Shown piece after piece: positions 44,101-54,600 of a DNA stretch of 64,000 nucleotides. The number at the start of each line of letters is the position of its first letter. Position 1 is the first letter of the stretch. Origin of the DNA: Litoditis marina. Lineage: Eukaryota; Nematoda; Chromadorea; Rhabditida; Rhabditidae. The DNA lies in NCBI GenBank assembly GCA_964036275.1, contig OZ038434.1, positions 31,458,947-31,522,946 of the forward strand, written 5' to 3'. The notes beneath the pieces were generated by a model, which saw only the letters and a program-made list of their open reading frames with translations, was not told the DNA's origin and did not search any database. A program made the translations under genes and the position numbers.

Positions 44101-46276
44101 AACAGTATAGACATTTCCCTTTTCTGAAAAAGAACCGAACGATGAAATTCACCCCCTTCATGTATATGTTTCAACAAAACAATACCTAGTGTTACTAAGA
44201 GACCTCTAACTTGAACTTTCGTACACAGCAGAATAAAACATACGTCACCTGATACGATTCTGTTTCCTAAGTGTAGGACGCCGAATCTAGTGCTAGCGCC
44301 ATCTGACCAAACAAGAACATACTTTTGTACTTGATAAAATTATTATATATACCATTTTTCGCCAACAAATACCAAGTTCAGGACGCCACATCTCGCCCTT
44401 CCGCCACGGTCTACGCCGCCCCGTCGGTGACTACCTACAGCGAGTTCTTCCCCGCCTACCGTATATATACGGTGGACGGAAATTACCCAGGATCTACTTA
44501 TGTGAGTTCGGAAAAAGACAAACAAGTTTGTGTGTGGGGCTTGCTTTTCAAAAGAGGCGTGAAAGAGTGCAGTTCACCCTTATCGGTTGTGAAGTTTGTT
44601 CTCGATGCTTTCGGGTTGAAACGAACCACCACGACATACATCAGAATCAAACTACAACTGATATTTGCTCACATCCTAGACTGCGTATCCTAAATCTGTT
44701 TTTGACTTCTCAAAATCACTACACAATTTAACACGTTATCAATGTCAATCGTAGAACTGTTTGTGGAGAATGATGATAGGGATGGTTGCGTAAAGCAAAT
44801 GTTCGTCAATTCCCATGAAATTTACCTGTTTTCCTTGAATTCAGTCATCAAATTCATTCTCAAACGTTGGCACGTTCATAATTCCAGCAAGTCATCGACT
44901 ATGAGGAATGGATATTCAACGTAACGGAGGCCAATCAAAACCCGACAACCACACCGAAATGGAAACAGTTATTTGCCAGTATCAATGAGGAATATGGTAA
45001 GATACATCTGACAAATGCTAATTTGAAACTGAATCATCGATTGAAAACTGTGCTTTAATGAAATAAGACATGTGCTCACCCAATGAAAATCGTACTGTCC
45101 TTTGAAATTGCAAACTGTCACTATTGAATGATCGATGGAATGAACAATATGGGATGTCAATGTGTTCAGCATATAGCTGAGCGGAGGTTTGATCTGCACT
45201 TGCAACAGAGCGACGTGTTCGAATCAAGACTGAACACGTCAATCTGAACTCCTTAAGAAGCGGCACAGGAAAAAAATCTGTCTACTTTTATCTAATGTAA
45301 ATGTGGCACATTACACACGTGTTCTCACATGTGTTTATCCGAAATTTTGCTATCAAGACGTTTTTGCAGGATTGAATTCCCAAGTACCCTCCGAGTGGAA
45401 TAAGTTCATTGACAGAATGAATGCAGATGACTCTTTGTTCGAAAAGTACATAACGTAAGTTGTTCATTTAATATGAATTTCTACGTGAGACGTAATAAAA
45501 CATTTGAAAAACTTTAGGAAACTGTTTTTAAGGGACGACATTATTCTACATTCGTATTATCAATTTTAACCCCGGAAACCATATCAAACTCATCTGAGGA
45601 TGTTAGCGAAAGCTATTAGAATTAATATGACTTTCCAAAAACAACGAAAACCCGTTTTTTCAGAAATTACTACCGTCGCAACAAGTACGACGGAGTCACG
45701 TGTGATTCCAAGTGTAAGGCGCAGAGACTTTGCAAGACGAGACAGTTCCATCACGATAAGAAGCTATGTGCGGACCTAGGAGGTGAGACCTGGTCGACGA
45801 TCCATCATGACTTCGGGAGTACTGTACTTTTTGTTTTTCGGTGTATGTTTCTAACGAAAACGAAAACGAAAACCATCCGTGACTGCTTTGAATGCGGGTA
45901 GTTTGTTGGTTCCAATATTGAGGAATCAGGGAAAAATCAGGGAACACAGTGAGAAGTTTGTTCAGCTGTGTTTGTATTTACCGGCCTGCTGGTGTCACTA
46001 TAGAATTCTGATGTGCATTTTCTCGAATAAAACGGCTCACTTGTGTCACCAATGCAGTACAAGGCAACCTTTTTTGTATTAAACAAATTGAGAAAAAAAA
46101 TTTAATAAAATCCGTCAGAAGTAGTAACGAACAACCTTTTTTCAGTCGTGGAAGACGAAATCGTTCGACCTAAATATCGCAAACAGATAAAGCCAAAACG
46201 ACTGACGACACTGGAGATCATTGAAGCTGTGAGCCAGAGAGAATCGAAATCTGATAATCCGAAGTGCAAAATGTGA
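38143..46276 (+). CDS. Acid sphingomyelinase (ASM family)
   Basis: Predicted secreted or lysosomal zinc phosphodiesterase that hydrolyses sphingomyelin to ceramide. Nineteen exons: 38143-38212, 38545-38643, 38896-38975, 39525-39594, 39920-40011, 40456-40578, 41148-41273, 41604-41710, 41926-41988, 42208-42318, 42729-42812, 43164-43251, 43670-43752, 43867-43945, 44382-44501, 44888-44996, 45370-45454, 45664-45782, 46146-46276; 612 residues, normal for the family. The signal segment is MRLWTVAIIFVVLGTG (a second ATG at 38167 may be the true start). A saposin-B domain (ECRQCEFTVDLLH, FICSTFE, FVCKMI) precedes the catalytic domain with LTDIHMD, SGDLMSH, GNHE, VHIVAH and GHTH, all metal ligands present. 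A Cys-rich C-terminal region (TCDSKCKAQRLC) closes it. It is divergent from its paralogue at 25994-36503. All splice sites are canonical. Confidence 0.93.
40594..40805. mobile_element. MITE, family D
   Basis: TTTAAAGGAGACCGGA and TCCGGTCTCCTTTAA ends, 212 bp, in intron 6 of the plus-strand sphingomyelinase gene; nearly identical to 33983-34194. Confidence 0.85.
43440..43665 (+). repeat. tRNA-derived SINE, plus orientation
   Basis: Leader TATAGTCCTTGTCAACGGAAAGG, the CTTTCCGCTCTGTACGCACACATG block, A box-like GCAGTGGTTCGCGCC and B box GGTTCGATTCCGGCGAGAG. Its 3' end touches the acceptor of sphingomyelinase exon 13 (43670). Confidence 0.7.
44000..44105. repeat. Dispersed CACGTGAC / GTGCAATGAC repeat
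   Basis: Contains TTGTGCACTTCGTCATTGCACGTTTC and TTTTCACGTGACTGTGCAAT. Related sequence lies at 3320-3370, 9075-9125 and 12100-12190. Probably MITE fragments. Confidence 0.45.
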
Positions 46277-46350
46277 TGTTGCATCCGAACTTCTCGCTTG
46301 TATCTAGCCTTCATGTTCGTATCGTTTTATTTGTAACAGGCTTACATGTA

Positions 46351-46356
46351 AATAAA
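46351..46356 (+). terminator. Polyadenylation signal of the plus-strand sphingomyelinase
   Basis: AATAAA lies 75 bases downstream of the stop codon at 46274-46276, a normal distance for a nematode 3' UTR. Confidence 0.75.
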
Positions 46357-46429
46357 CTGTTCAATCCATTTTACGCAAAATTAATGTTCACAAACCTGTA
46401 TTTTCTACTGTGTTGAGACTGTAGCTTTG

Positions 46430-46710
46430 GTTTGTGGTGGAATGGTGTAGTGGGTTAGGCGCCACCCACCACTCAAAGGGTCACACGTTCGATCCCCGCC
46501 ACTGCCCAACCAAGGCATTCATCCCTTCGTAGGCGATAAGTTGGTAGTAGAATGTCTACGAAAGTTGAAGCCTCTCCTGGTGCTCCGTGGCTGGATGGGG
46601 ATGGTAGGCCAAATTCAGTCTGCCTTACAGAGTTTCCCTCTGAGACTGTCCCTTGCAAGTTCCATAAGGAACTTTGGAGAACAGGGGTAACTTAAACTTA
46701 ACTTTAACTG
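46430..46710 (+). repeat. tRNA-derived SINE with 3' tail
   Basis: GGAATGGTGTAGTGGGTTAGGCG is A box-like, GTTCGATCCCCGCC is a B box, then a tRNA-unrelated body (AAGTTGGTAGTAGAATGTC, CCTCTCCTG) and a TTAAACTTAACTTTAAC tail. A complete SINE layout, distinct from the other SINE family in the window. It lies between the sphingomyelinase and the membrane-protein gene. Confidence 0.65.
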
Positions 46711-46795
46711 CAAGGACGACCACACACCCTTATCACATTAGTCGAAAAACTTGGACAGATTTATACAAATATGCGCAAGAATGGCCCTGACACAT

Positions 46796-49700
46796 CTAAC
46801 TGGGGAAAACCACAGGATTTTGGTGGATGGCCGTGCCGATGGTAGATGATTTGTTCCCATCCGCTTGAGTGTGGTCCTGGAATACAAACTAGATTGTCTT
46901 CAATGATGTATAAATGCTCATTTAATAGCACCACAACAAATGAATTCTAGATTTTTCAACGTTGTTCATAATTATTTCATCTTCCACTTCAGACCTTTTT
47001 GTTGAAAAGTCACTCACCGAGACTGTCTCGATAGAATGCTGCTGGTAGGTGTCGGGAGGGTGTCGGTAACTGTTTGCAGTAGGATGAAACGCTTCTCCGT
47101 GGTTCATGGCTGCGTCAGAGATTTGATAAAACGTCTCATAGTAGATTCCAATCAATATCATCATTAAGACGAGCAACAAATCGAGGATTATGGAGAATAC
47201 CTGAAAACATGCCTGGGTTGTAAACGTATAATTTAATTCAAATAATGAAATCGTGAAAAATGACTTCTATTTCTAGTTTTCATCTGTTCCACTGTTGTGG
47301 AACAAGTTCATGTACTGGAAACACGTTTAGGTTTGAGTCCACCAATGTGAAAACCTACTCAGGTGAAAAGTCAAGGGACTCTTAGCTTCTAAAAGGGTGA
47401 TTTTGGTTGATCGAGTAAGCGCGGGCCCAAAAGGCCCTAATAGGGCCGCGATTCTGGTAAACGACCACGCTTTGTTCGATTTTGAAAACAATTGTGTTGC
47501 ACTACTCTACATTTTCTTTTATTTTCCGAGTAAGTACGCTAGGTTCAGGAAAAAGAAACTAAATCTAGTATTTGAGACAAAAATGTCATTCTACGCCGCT
47601 ACGCGGCCCTATTAGGCCCTAATTATGTGATTTCGGCTACGGAAATCACGGGCCTAGAACGAACCTTTTAGGCCCTTGACTGTCAATAGCTCACCATAAC
47701 AGCGACAATCCTGTTGAACATCTCCTTGTTTTCTTTTTCATCTACCGTCACGTACCACACGTCAATGATTGTACAAAAAAGAACCAGCACAAGGGCTATC
47801 GTGATCAGCAAAACTATCTGAACAAAAAGCGTCTTTCGTAAACTGAAACTACGTCATCGAGAACATTTCTCTGTCCAAAATTGAAACATTTTTTATTTCA
47901 CAAACGAAACTCACATTGTAACTACTTGTTTGAGCCGAACAAGGAGCCAATTATTTTTCCAGCGTGTATAGGAAAGGCTCAAATCTTTTTGTAGTTTGAT
48001 CTCGATTATCCGCATTATTGATCTGTCAACTCTGAGAAACTTAGGCTTAGGGGAAGGTAGTGTTATTTTAATCATTCCCAGTGAAGACATCCCTTTTTAA
48101 TCAACAAATATATGCTGTCTCGAAATACAGCCCAGCGGTTGTGGTATTGATACGGTAGTTAAGTCAGAGCATTTGTCAGAACAGTCGCTTTAGTATAGAA
48201 TGTATACAATATTATTACATCTTTTTTCACCTATGTTCTTTTCACCATTCTCTTTTTTGGCAACCTTTCGCGTTTCAAACTTTCGTTCCGTTATTACACA
48301 CTGTGTAATAAATATTTGATTGATTTGATTATTGAAGACTGCAAAACTACAAAACGGGAATAGTGTAATATTCACCGTATATATCTGCATTGTGAAGAGT
48401 GACCCTTATCAGTACCAACTTATTCACGCGGAAGTATGAACTACCGAAATACATGTGTTTTACACTGCTTTCTCATTTTTTTTTCTTGTTGGCAACTATA
48501 TGAATATCACCTTAAGCTCACCTAACCCGTGTTTCTACCAATATGATTTGTTATTCAAGATTTCAAACAAATTAGTTAAACAGTACTCTCTTATTACGTA
48601 GCTGTTTTCAACTACACGAATGATATTTTTGTCTCACCCCTCCCTCAATCGGGCAATTTTCTGGTTACTACTCTTAATCTTGCATGCGAGTATTCTTGTA
48701 TTACATATTTCACACTAACATACATGTTTATTCAACATCATTCCACTTTCTGTTTAGTTTTATCTGTTGTTGAACACTCGGAAAACGAACCACAATTTAA
48801 CCATTTTTTTGGCACTAGCAAAAAAGAACTGATTTTTAAACAATGTTAACGAATGTAAACCAAATGCCGTTTTTAGTTTTGTTGACAACTATACAAATAA
48901 TATTGCTGGCTCACCCCTCCCTTGGTTAATCGGGCCATTTTCTCGTTACTCGCGGCAAGACGAAATATGAATATGCCGGAAACAATTACCAGGGAGCCGA
49001 ACAAAAACAACATGACCATCGTCTGCCAGCCGTGATCCTGTAAATAATACTCATGAAACATTCGAGTGGTAGACATAAATAAACCTACTGAGTTGATGCT
49101 CATTGTGAGTGGATCGCTCAACACCCTAAGATCGTAGAGAAATAAGCTCAAAAGTGAATCGAATCCGGACAGTTTTTCTACTAGATAATTTATCATGAGC
49201 AGAATGAGTCAGATTTCATTCGACAAAAACTAAAATTTTTCATATTTTTGAGTTTTCTGGGATTGATTAATGGTGAATTTTGTGAAATTTAATTTTTTGG
49301 ATCTCAGTGAAACGGTCACTACAGAAACCAAGATTCGGACAGAAACCGGGATGAAAAACCCATTGTTTTACCTATATAACATTCCTTTTGGGGAGTTAAC
49401 GTAAAGACTTTGCACACCATACCTGGAATACAACTTGTATGAATACATCTCCATTCTTTGACCATTTCAGACCACAAGCTATCAGAGCAGCGGTGTTGAC
49501 TATCTGAGAATTATCCTGTTTAATCGGAATTAAAACAAAACTTCAATGTAAACTAGAAACTTTATTCAATCCAAGAATTGAAGAAAACGAAACTTATTTC
49601 CGAAATTATGTTGATGAAATAATGTGTTTTCGTAACTTTTCATAATCTGCGTGAACTCCAGTTGTGCATAAATTTTGAGCATTTTATGTTTGAACTTCAA

Positions 49701-49882
49701 TTGAATAACACTACACATTATTAGACTGTTATTTCTAGAGTTCGTGTTGGAATTTCAATGAATATGAAAAAAACATCGAAAAGATACGTATACGCTTTCC
49801 TTATAGGTAAAAGGTAAAAACTCACAATAGCTGCCAAATTAACGATTCCCAGCGGGCTTTTCAGGTATCCATGCCAAACCAT
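46796..49882 (-). CDS. Four-helix membrane protein, MARVEL-like
   Basis: Six minus exons, 49826-49882, 49423-49503, 48915-49037, 47695-47817, 47018-47200 and 46796-46876, all joined in phase 0 and giving 215 residues. The start MVWHGYLKSPLGIVNLAAI is preceded in frame by a stop and lies 17 bases after a TTTTCAG acceptor. Four hydrophobic segments are visible at about residues 11-32, 52-75, 88-110 and 124-148, with short loops and a polar 65-residue C-terminus (HGEAFHPTANSYRHPP...). Four helices, cytosolic ends and a first helix opening with SPLGIVNL fit MARVEL-domain proteins of junctions and vesicles, though no diagnostic residue proves it. Function otherwise unknown. Intron 3 holds a decayed copy of the end of exon 3. 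Confidence 0.8.
47365..47690. mobile_element. Inverted-repeat element (GTCAAGGG ends)
   Basis: AGTCAAGGGACTCTTAGCTTC at the left and TTTTAGGCCCTTGACTGTC at the right, with internal GGCCCTAATAGGGCC and GGCCCTATTAGGCCC. It fills most of intron 4 of the membrane-protein gene. Confidence 0.6.
48607..48680 (-). pseudogene. Decayed copy of the end of exon 3
   Basis: The minus strand reads SSNQKIARLREG followed by GTGAGA, beside SNEKMARLTKGG and GTGAGC at the true exon end (48915). The following intronic bases also correspond (ACTACACGAATGATATT and ACTATACAAATAATATT). The copy lacks the rest of the exon. Confidence 0.65.
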
Positions 49883-50089
49883 TTATGACAGCGTTTGCAC
49901 TGAAAACAATATAGAAAATGATTGAAACGTAAAGAAATACAATACTCACACGTTTGCTATCAATAATGTGTTGTACACGTTTTAAGTGAATATACATTTG
50001 AGTAGTAGTGTATAGGAAAAATAGTAGTGAATAAGTTCACGGACCGGTGCCCACAAAGGCCTGAGAAGCAGCGTTGTTATGCTGTTGTC

Positions 50090-50480
50090 AGGTTGTTAGG
50101 CGACCAAAAAGGGGACTTTCGGGATAAACACAGCGATTTCTTGGGAAAACAGGGTGAAATGGTGTTTGATACACTAGTTTCGGGGATAATTAAAGTTATT
50201 ACTACGTTCGTAGTCGATTGCGCGAAATTTGAGTAACTTGAAAGGAGTTTTATGATAAACACAACGAGCTCTCAGGAAAAACATAAGGGGTTACAAGGTG
50301 TTGGATACACTAACTTCGAACTTAATCAAAATTTAAATATATTCCAAAAGCCGCGGGCAGGTTTGAAGTCACTTTGAGGGATATTCAGGATAAACAACCA
50401 TTTCTTGGGAAATGAGTGTAGGGGTGTTTGGTACATTAGCTTCAGAAGTAATCAGATTTTAAATAGTGCTCATAATCGGG
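50090..50480. repeat. Three diverged 130-bp tandem units
   Basis: Each unit has GA(T)AAACA(C/A)A(A/G)C..TT(T)CTTGGGAAA, then GGTGTTTGGTACAYTAGCTTC and an AATTAAAG/AATCAGAT run, at about 50100-50225, 50225-50345 and 50370-50470. Identity is low, so this is an old array. Confidence 0.5.
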
Positions 50481-50696
50481 GAGCAGGTATTGAGCACGCT
50501 ACTAACTTGATATATTGTGGAACATTGTTCAACTGTTGGTATGAGAGAAGGCTCGATGTTCGAGGCGAAACAATACTAAAAAGTTTTTTTCTTTTTCACG
50601 CAGCGCCACGAAAACTTCGTGGACGAAACTCAACACAAGTTTAATAGCGAAAAAATAAATGAGAACTCTGTTTGAAAAACTATCCCTCTCAAACAT

Positions 50697-50845
50697 ATAA
50701 TGTGGATTTTACCGTTAGTTCGTACGGTAATCCGATTTCGGTTTCAGGTTATCTACTAATCACCTGTGAGGTAACCTGAAAAAAGGGTTACCAAAAACCG
50801 GTTGCGCCAAAAACGGGGAGGGCCACCGAAAAACCCAGTCACATA
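50697..50845. mobile_element. MITE, family A
   Basis: GATTTTACCGTTAGTTCGTACGG and AAAAAAGGGTTACCAAAAACCGG blocks match the other family A copies. Confidence 0.55.
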
Positions 50846-51600
50846 TAAAATCGGCCTGGTCTTTAACCCAATTTCTTCCGATTGTTTGTGAAATATCTGT
50901 TGAAAACGAATGAATGTTGTCAAAGAGTGTTAGCTGCTGTCGCCTATGAAATATTGTACGCAGCCTGCCGTGAAAGTTTGTTTTCGTATCGTAATGACAT
51001 ATCAATTGGTTATTCTTCCAATCGATCATATCTGCTATGGTCAGGTTTTGTTCTAAAACCTTTCTGGCCGATTACTGAAAAAAGCCACTTCTTTGACTCT
51101 CATTTTATATAAGCGGTTCCATACCACGTTTAATTGTTTTCATTTGGGTCATGCAATGCCGATAAACAGTCCACACCTCGCCGAAGCCGTCATAGGAGTT
51201 AAAGGACTCTCAGAAGGTGCTTGGTTGTGTTACAGTATTTTACTGTACTTACAGTAAAATACAGCATGGTGGGAATACAAATCGATTTTTTGGCGTCTCG
51301 ACTAAAAAATACAGTATTTTTCCGAACCGTTCGGTTCTTGAACTGTTTCGACTAAACCCGATTTCGTAAAATACAGGGCATGTTCGGAGCTGCTTGCTTT
51401 TGAGGAGGCTGACTCCTGCCACGATTGCGCTCCGGTAGGCTTATATTAGCTGTGCTCTATAATTTCCAAAATGAATTAAGTTTTTGAATAAAACAAATTA
51501 AATTAAATTCAGTATTTTAAATAGGTATTTTTGTGAGTTTATAAGCTTTGACTAAGTTCTTCTATCTTCTTCCTGAATTCAGTGTATTTCAGAACCGTGG

Positions 51601-54600
51601 ATGGCTCCAGGACCGTCCAACCCGAACGATCTTTCCACAAATGATCATTCATACGCTTCGCCAGGTATTCAATTCATTTTATTTCATGCATGTGACAATT
51701 ATTTGTTCCATTTGAATAGGAAAACGGTTTTCCAATGAAAAATAGAAAATTCATGATATGTCAATCGTAATTGAGAGCAAAATTTAATGTGTCAAATGGG
51801 TGTGCGTTAACCGTAAACAATATTGATTCAATTGATCCTAAAAAGAATTTACACAATGAATATAAGAGGCATCCATTTAAATAGTTTTTCAAAATTCAAA
51901 TATAATGCAAATCTGGTCAATTTTTTATTTATTGCCGAGAAACCTAGAATATGGTCAGTTTCTGGTTCCGCTTCGCAGACTTTATCGTCCAAATAAATGA
52001 CGAGGGACAATTATTTTATTGAAGTCTGACAACGGTCATTATTTCACACATTACTTTTGACATTCGTCAGTTACTTGCATACTGAAACTGACCACTGTCA
52101 AAACTGTATTTGCAAACCACCTGCCTCAGCCGGGAATCGAACCTGACCCCGTCAGTTCAAAAGCGCAGGTGCTAACCACTACACTACAGCGGCCACTGAG
52201 GAAGCGCGGGAGCTTCTGTAAGTCATGCCGGGAGCGCGATCAACAGTTAATCTGGACTTCTTTTTAATGTCGAGAAAATTAAATTTAAAAAGTTCATTTC
52301 GTTCTTATTGGTCAATTCCATAAGTAACCGGGTTTTTTGATAACCTTACCGGTTTTTGGTAATATTTCAGGTTACCACATAGGTAACCGGTTGGTAACCT
52401 GAAACTTTATTTTGGTTACTGTACAAATGAACGGTAAAACCACAATGAAAAACTAACAGGTGACCGGTTTCTCATTTCAGGTTACCACGCTGTTACCTAC
52501 TGAGGTAACCTAAAGATTAGTTTACTTAAAACTGGTAAGGGTACCAAATAAACCCGGTTAATTATTTAATTCATCGTTTTCATTAGTTTTCATTATTTAA
52601 ATCTGTCTCGTTATATGAGCGATCAGTACGATTTGGCTGGCGCATGTTATATCCGCGATAGTCGATGCCATAACTATTGGTCCGGTAGCGCAGTGGCAGT
52701 GTGTCTGCCTTTTGCCCTGGCGCCCGCAGGTTCGATCCCGCGAACATTCTGACAGTGGTCAGAATTACACAGAATGAACGAGGCAATTCATTGACAAATG
52801 CCAAAAAAACCAGAATATTAATTGACCGGCGTCAAAAAGCCCGTTTTCACTTCTGACAGTTGTCAGTAAGTTTCCTGACTAGAAACCGAAGATGTGGTCA
52901 GAATTGTGCAAAATTTAATGGAAACATGCTCCATGAAAAAATGACCAGATTTGCATAATATTTGAATTTTGAAAAACTATTTAAATGGACGCCTCTTATA
53001 TCATGAGTAAAATGGTGCTCAAACTAAAAAATAACAACACCGATAAGCTAGTGTTCTATTCTATCTTTACACATAGAAAGTAGTACTTTATATTGATAGA
53101 AACTCCGTTCGACAGAAACGCAATCTATGAACACTATTGAACCACTTACGCGCGAGTACAGACTGCTATATAGCTATGTCGTGTGGAGAAATATGATTCT
53201 TTCTTGAGAACGAACCAACACCTACGTGCTACACTTTTCGAACATCCAAGCTTTTGCTTTCTGCTTTTCTTACCCGGTTCCGCAATGAAAATGATTGTAA
53301 TTTTTGAATTTTGCATGTAAGTGTTGGTTCTTCTTAGGTTGGTTCTTCTTAGGCAATCGAAATGTGGTTTCAATTTCATTCATTGCAGATCTCCAGAGAC
53401 GAGCTGGTGAACGCGGAGGAGGAGAAGAATCTCGATTGGACAAGAAGATCGTTTAAAAAAATAAATATTATTGTCAATATTTGTTAGAGATTGTATATGA
53501 ACATGATAAAACAAACACGTGATAAACATCAATCTTGAAATGAAGAATGCTCATATTAATTAGAGCAAGCTCAATTAGATATATGATAACTACTCTAGCT
53601 CACTAGATATCTGGATAATGGAACAATTATAGAGCAGCTAGCGCCTTTACATCTTATCTTTTTTTACTGATCGCCGTAGCTGGATGGAAGTCTGAAGTGA
53701 ACTGGACCAAATCATCCCCCTCGGAATGCTGAAAAACAAACATTGTTACTCGACAAATAATGAAATTTGATTGGAGTTCGTATTCTAGTTATTGAAATTT
53801 AAAAATGAGGAGAAGAGAGTTGGTTCACACGGCACATCCCCACTCTAACTAGACTCACACGTTTGTGAATAACAACAACAAGGTTTTACCTGTCTGTAAC
53901 AACCTTCCACAAAACTGTCTTAAGCGGATCAATAGTGGGGTTGTAGGGCTTAAGTGTCAAACTTTTCTCTGAAGGGAAGATCAATGGAGAAAGTGGTAAT
54001 GGGAATACGGTAAAAGGCTGAAGGAACAGCGGCCAAAATATAGGATTTGAACTCACATATTGCTTTAGATCCCGCACCGAGAGTCCGGGGCAAGTATCAG
54101 CGACCAACGAAAAAGGAGATAGAAGAACACAACGCAGCAGCTTCGCCTGAAGATCAATGGCGTAGTTTTTCAGCCTTGTCAGGAAAAGGGATGGGCTTAC
54201 TTAAAAAGCAAAGAAGTACATCGTCTAGATCGAGGTGAATAACAGAAAACCGAACTTCAGCGTGTCATTAATTGGCACTAACATTTACGTGTGTGTCTCG
54301 GACAAAACAATGTTCATTACTAAAAATGAGCGAAATTTTTAGAAGGAAGCCGAACATTTACGAGAAATTTTATAATTTTGTGGGTGACAAGATATCACTC
54401 AGCTTTCAAAGGATTCAAATTTAACTTACATGGTATACTTTCACGAGCTATGAACTTTCAGAGCGTTCACGCGGCGAAAAAGAGAAAAAATACCGGAGCA
54501 GGGCGACCAGAACGCTGAAGAACCTGAAATGAACGATGTTGAGATGGCATTTACAGAACCAACCGACGGACCAGAAACTAACACCGGAGACCAAGTTATG

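Larger units (their letters stand above)
51861..53000. mobile_element. 1.1-kb element with long inverted repeats and nested insertions
   Basis: 51861-51920 and 52941-53000 are inverted repeats with three mismatches in 60 bases, starting TATAAGAGGC. Weaker inverted similarity continues inward for about 200 bases. The middle holds a tRNA-like segment (52130-52200), a family A MITE (52320-52560) and another tRNA-like segment (52675-52760). It lies in intron 1 of the plus-strand gene. Confidence 0.7.

Noticed and set aside
48873..49196. Hydrophobic 107-codon minus ORF as one continuous exon
   Set aside because: Only 48915-49037 lies between good splice sites and joins its neighbours in phase; the N-terminal part (INYLVEKLSG...) is intron.
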